A stretch of 6,136 bases of DNA from Treponema sp. UBA3662 (lineage in GTDB: Bacteria > Spirochaetota > Spirochaetia > Treponematales > Treponemataceae), in contig DFJV01000126.1 in NCBI GenBank assembly GCA_002373205.1, forward strand, positions 1 through 6,136, in the 5' to 3' direction. The notes beneath the pieces were generated by a model. That model searched no databases. It had not been told where the DNA came from and saw only the letters and a list, made by a program, of their open reading frames with translations. The translations under genes were made by a program, and so were the position numbers. Shown here one piece after another: positions 5,216 through 6,136 of this stretch. The stretch's first letter is position 1. Each line of letters opens with the position of its first letter.

Positions 5216-5911
5216 TCAATTTGTAATTGAGAATTCTGAAAGTTTTCCGGCCAAATTCAGCTGGCTTATGAGGGCAGAAAAATTATCCTCGCGTGGGGCT
5301 TTTACCGAATAATGCAGGAAAATCTGCTTGCTTGCCATAACATAGCTTACGTTCAGGTCAGAAATGATAAAACCGTTCTTTTTGATGATTTTCTTTATTT
5401 TTCCCATGTCAACATCTTTGTTTTCAAAGACAATGTGAAGGATTTTGTTTTTTCCGGCAGGGAACCACTTCTCTTCCGCACGCTCAAGAATCAAAAGCGC
5501 AAGTACGGAAGCCACAAGAACAATAAGAGATTGCAGGTAAAGCCCGGCACCAATGGCAAGGCCAAGCGCAGAGTCCGTCCAGATGATTGCAGCAGAAGTA
5601 AGCCCCTTTATGTTAAGGCCATGATGCATGATTGCACCGCCGCCCAAGAAGCCTATGCCGCTAACAACACCGGCAGCTATACGGGTAGGGTCACCACCAA
5701 CATTAATCTTGCACAGGGAAGGATCCGCCAAGAAATAAGACAGAATGGAAAGCAAGGTAGAGGAAACGCTTATAAGGATAAGGGTTCTTGTGCCAACATT
5801 CTGGTTCCTGGACTTTCGTTCAAGGCCAAGCACAAATCCGCTTACAATGCTAAGAAGAATCTTTATGGAACATTCTGCAAGAAAAGGAAAGTCCAAGTTA
5901 AAAAAATTCAT
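5216..5911 (-). CDS. MgtC/SapB family membrane protein
   Basis: A 231-aa inner-membrane protein of the MgtC/SapB family. Members are linked to magnesium limitation, acid stress and intracellular survival in some pathogens, but many free-living and commensal bacteria carry relatives of unknown role. About five hydrophobic segments are visible (12-30, 42-61, 76-97, 105-123, 126-143), then a soluble C-terminal domain (about 155-231) like the ACT-type tail of longer family members. Family signatures are GLERKSRNQNVGTRTL (29-44), DPTRIAAGVVSGIGFLGGG (74-92) and GLTSAAIIW (103-111). TDSALG (112-117) places an Asp where small neutral residues are usual. It lies 13 bases after the stop of the upstream gene and 34 bases before the HAD ATG, which implies co-transcription. 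The ribosome binding site is only a weak GGTGG. No Mg-sensing leader can be seen because the operon begins outside the window. Confidence 0.92.
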   Translation of the reverse strand: MNFFNLDFPFLAECSIKILLSIVSGFVLGLERKSRNQNVGTRTLILISVSSTLLSILSYFLADPSLCKINVGGDPTRIAAGVVSGIGFLGGGAIMHHGLNIKGLTSAAIIWTDSALGLAIGAGLYLQSLIVLVASVLALLILERAEEKWFPAGKNKILHIVFENKDVDMGKIKKIIKKNGFIISDLNVSYVMASKQIFLHYSVKAPREDNFSALISQLNLAGKLSEFSITN

Positions 5912-5924
5912 TTACACCACCATC

Positions 5925-6136
5925 TTATTTTTTTCCGAACAAGCTGAATTTGCTTGTGGAAACCGCAAAAGCTGAACCTGGCTTTACCCAAATGACGGAT
6001 TTTTTAGCGTTAAGCTTTGTAGTTTGCGCTTCCACGGCATCCATGTAGGAGCCAAGCCATTTTGCAAGCGAAATTTCGGAGGTAACGATATCCGTGCTTC
6101 TGTCTCCCCGGGCAAGAATTATGTTTACAAAGGGCA
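5925..6136 (-). CDS. Unrecognised protein, C-terminal 70 codons only (partial)
   Basis: An open frame runs from the right window edge to a TAA at 5927-5925; the start lies outside the window. I do not recognise the product. The visible 69 residues begin PFVNIILARGD and end FSLFGKK, and they are mixed hydrophobic and charged without a clear membrane helix or a known motif. The centre (SEISLAKWLGSYMDAVEAQTTKL) looks helical, and the end (SVIWVKPGSAFAVSTSKFSLF) looks like beta strands. Its coding nature is supported by the uninterrupted frame, by codon use like its neighbours, and by its stop lying only 13 bases before the MgtC-type ATG, as in an operon. Its function might explain why the MgtC and HAD genes are together, but cannot be read here. 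Confidence 0.65.
   Translation of the reverse strand, partial: PFVNIILARGDRSTDIVTSEISLAKWLGSYMDAVEAQTTKLNAKKSVIWVKPGSAFAVSTSKFSLFGKK

Noticed and set aside
5312..5947. Long plus-strand open frame of 211 codons antisense to the MgtC-type gene
   Set aside because: The minus-strand frame has clear MgtC/SapB signatures. The antisense product is rich in Lys, Asn and Arg with no motifs, as expected of a codon-bias shadow.
1..6136. CRISPR array or other regularly spaced direct repeats
   Set aside because: No direct repeat of useful length recurs at regular intervals; the repeated structures seen are inverted repeats.

Overview
The window carries seven protein genes, two palindromic intergenic elements and a set of promoters that sit unusually close to start codons. 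The organism looks like a gut- or rumen-type Treponema or a related spirochaete. I infer this from the overall style: moderate GC, a 7TM-sensor GGDEF/EAL protein, and GC-rich palindromic elements in intergenic space. No phylogenetic marker is present, so the genus is a guess. Apart from the two palindromic elements, nothing points to a phage, a plasmid or an insertion sequence with a transposase.

Layout, left to right. A small unrecognised helical protein (14-424, minus) diverges from a large membrane c-di-GMP protein (727-3024, plus). The spacer between them (425-726) holds opposed promoters and a GC-rich hairpin cluster at about 514-601. The c-di-GMP protein has an N-terminal 7TM sensor, a PAS-like region, a degenerate GGDNF domain and an EAL domain with its catalytic residues intact, so it is predicted to degrade c-di-GMP. 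Its last 24 bases overlap the convergent gene for a DUF5718-type protein (3001-3840, minus).

That gene diverges from a low-molecular-weight protein tyrosine phosphatase (4090-4551, plus). Between them lies a 179-base near-palindrome (3860-4038) ending in perfect 22-bp inverted repeats. It is followed by a separate dyad at 4041-4065 and a TATAAT box seven bases from the ATG. The phosphatase gene in turn overlaps by 18 bases the end of a convergent three-gene minus-strand operon: an unrecognised gene cut by the window edge (5925-6136), a MgtC/SapB membrane protein (5216-5911) and a HAD phosphatase/phosphoglucomutase-like enzyme (4534-5181).

Two organisational themes stand out. First, both divergent spacers contain a structured palindromic element, while both convergent junctions have no spacer at all and overlap. 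Second, the genes split into two start types. The minus-strand DUF5718 and HAD genes have clear GGAG ribosome binding sites. The small leftmost gene and the phosphatase gene have a TATAAT box 6-7 bases before ATG and no Shine-Dalgarno, which predicts leaderless mRNAs; the c-di-GMP gene is a weaker case of the same arrangement. I found no complete new defence or biosynthetic system. The most unusual objects are the 179-base palindrome and the leaderless-type promoters.
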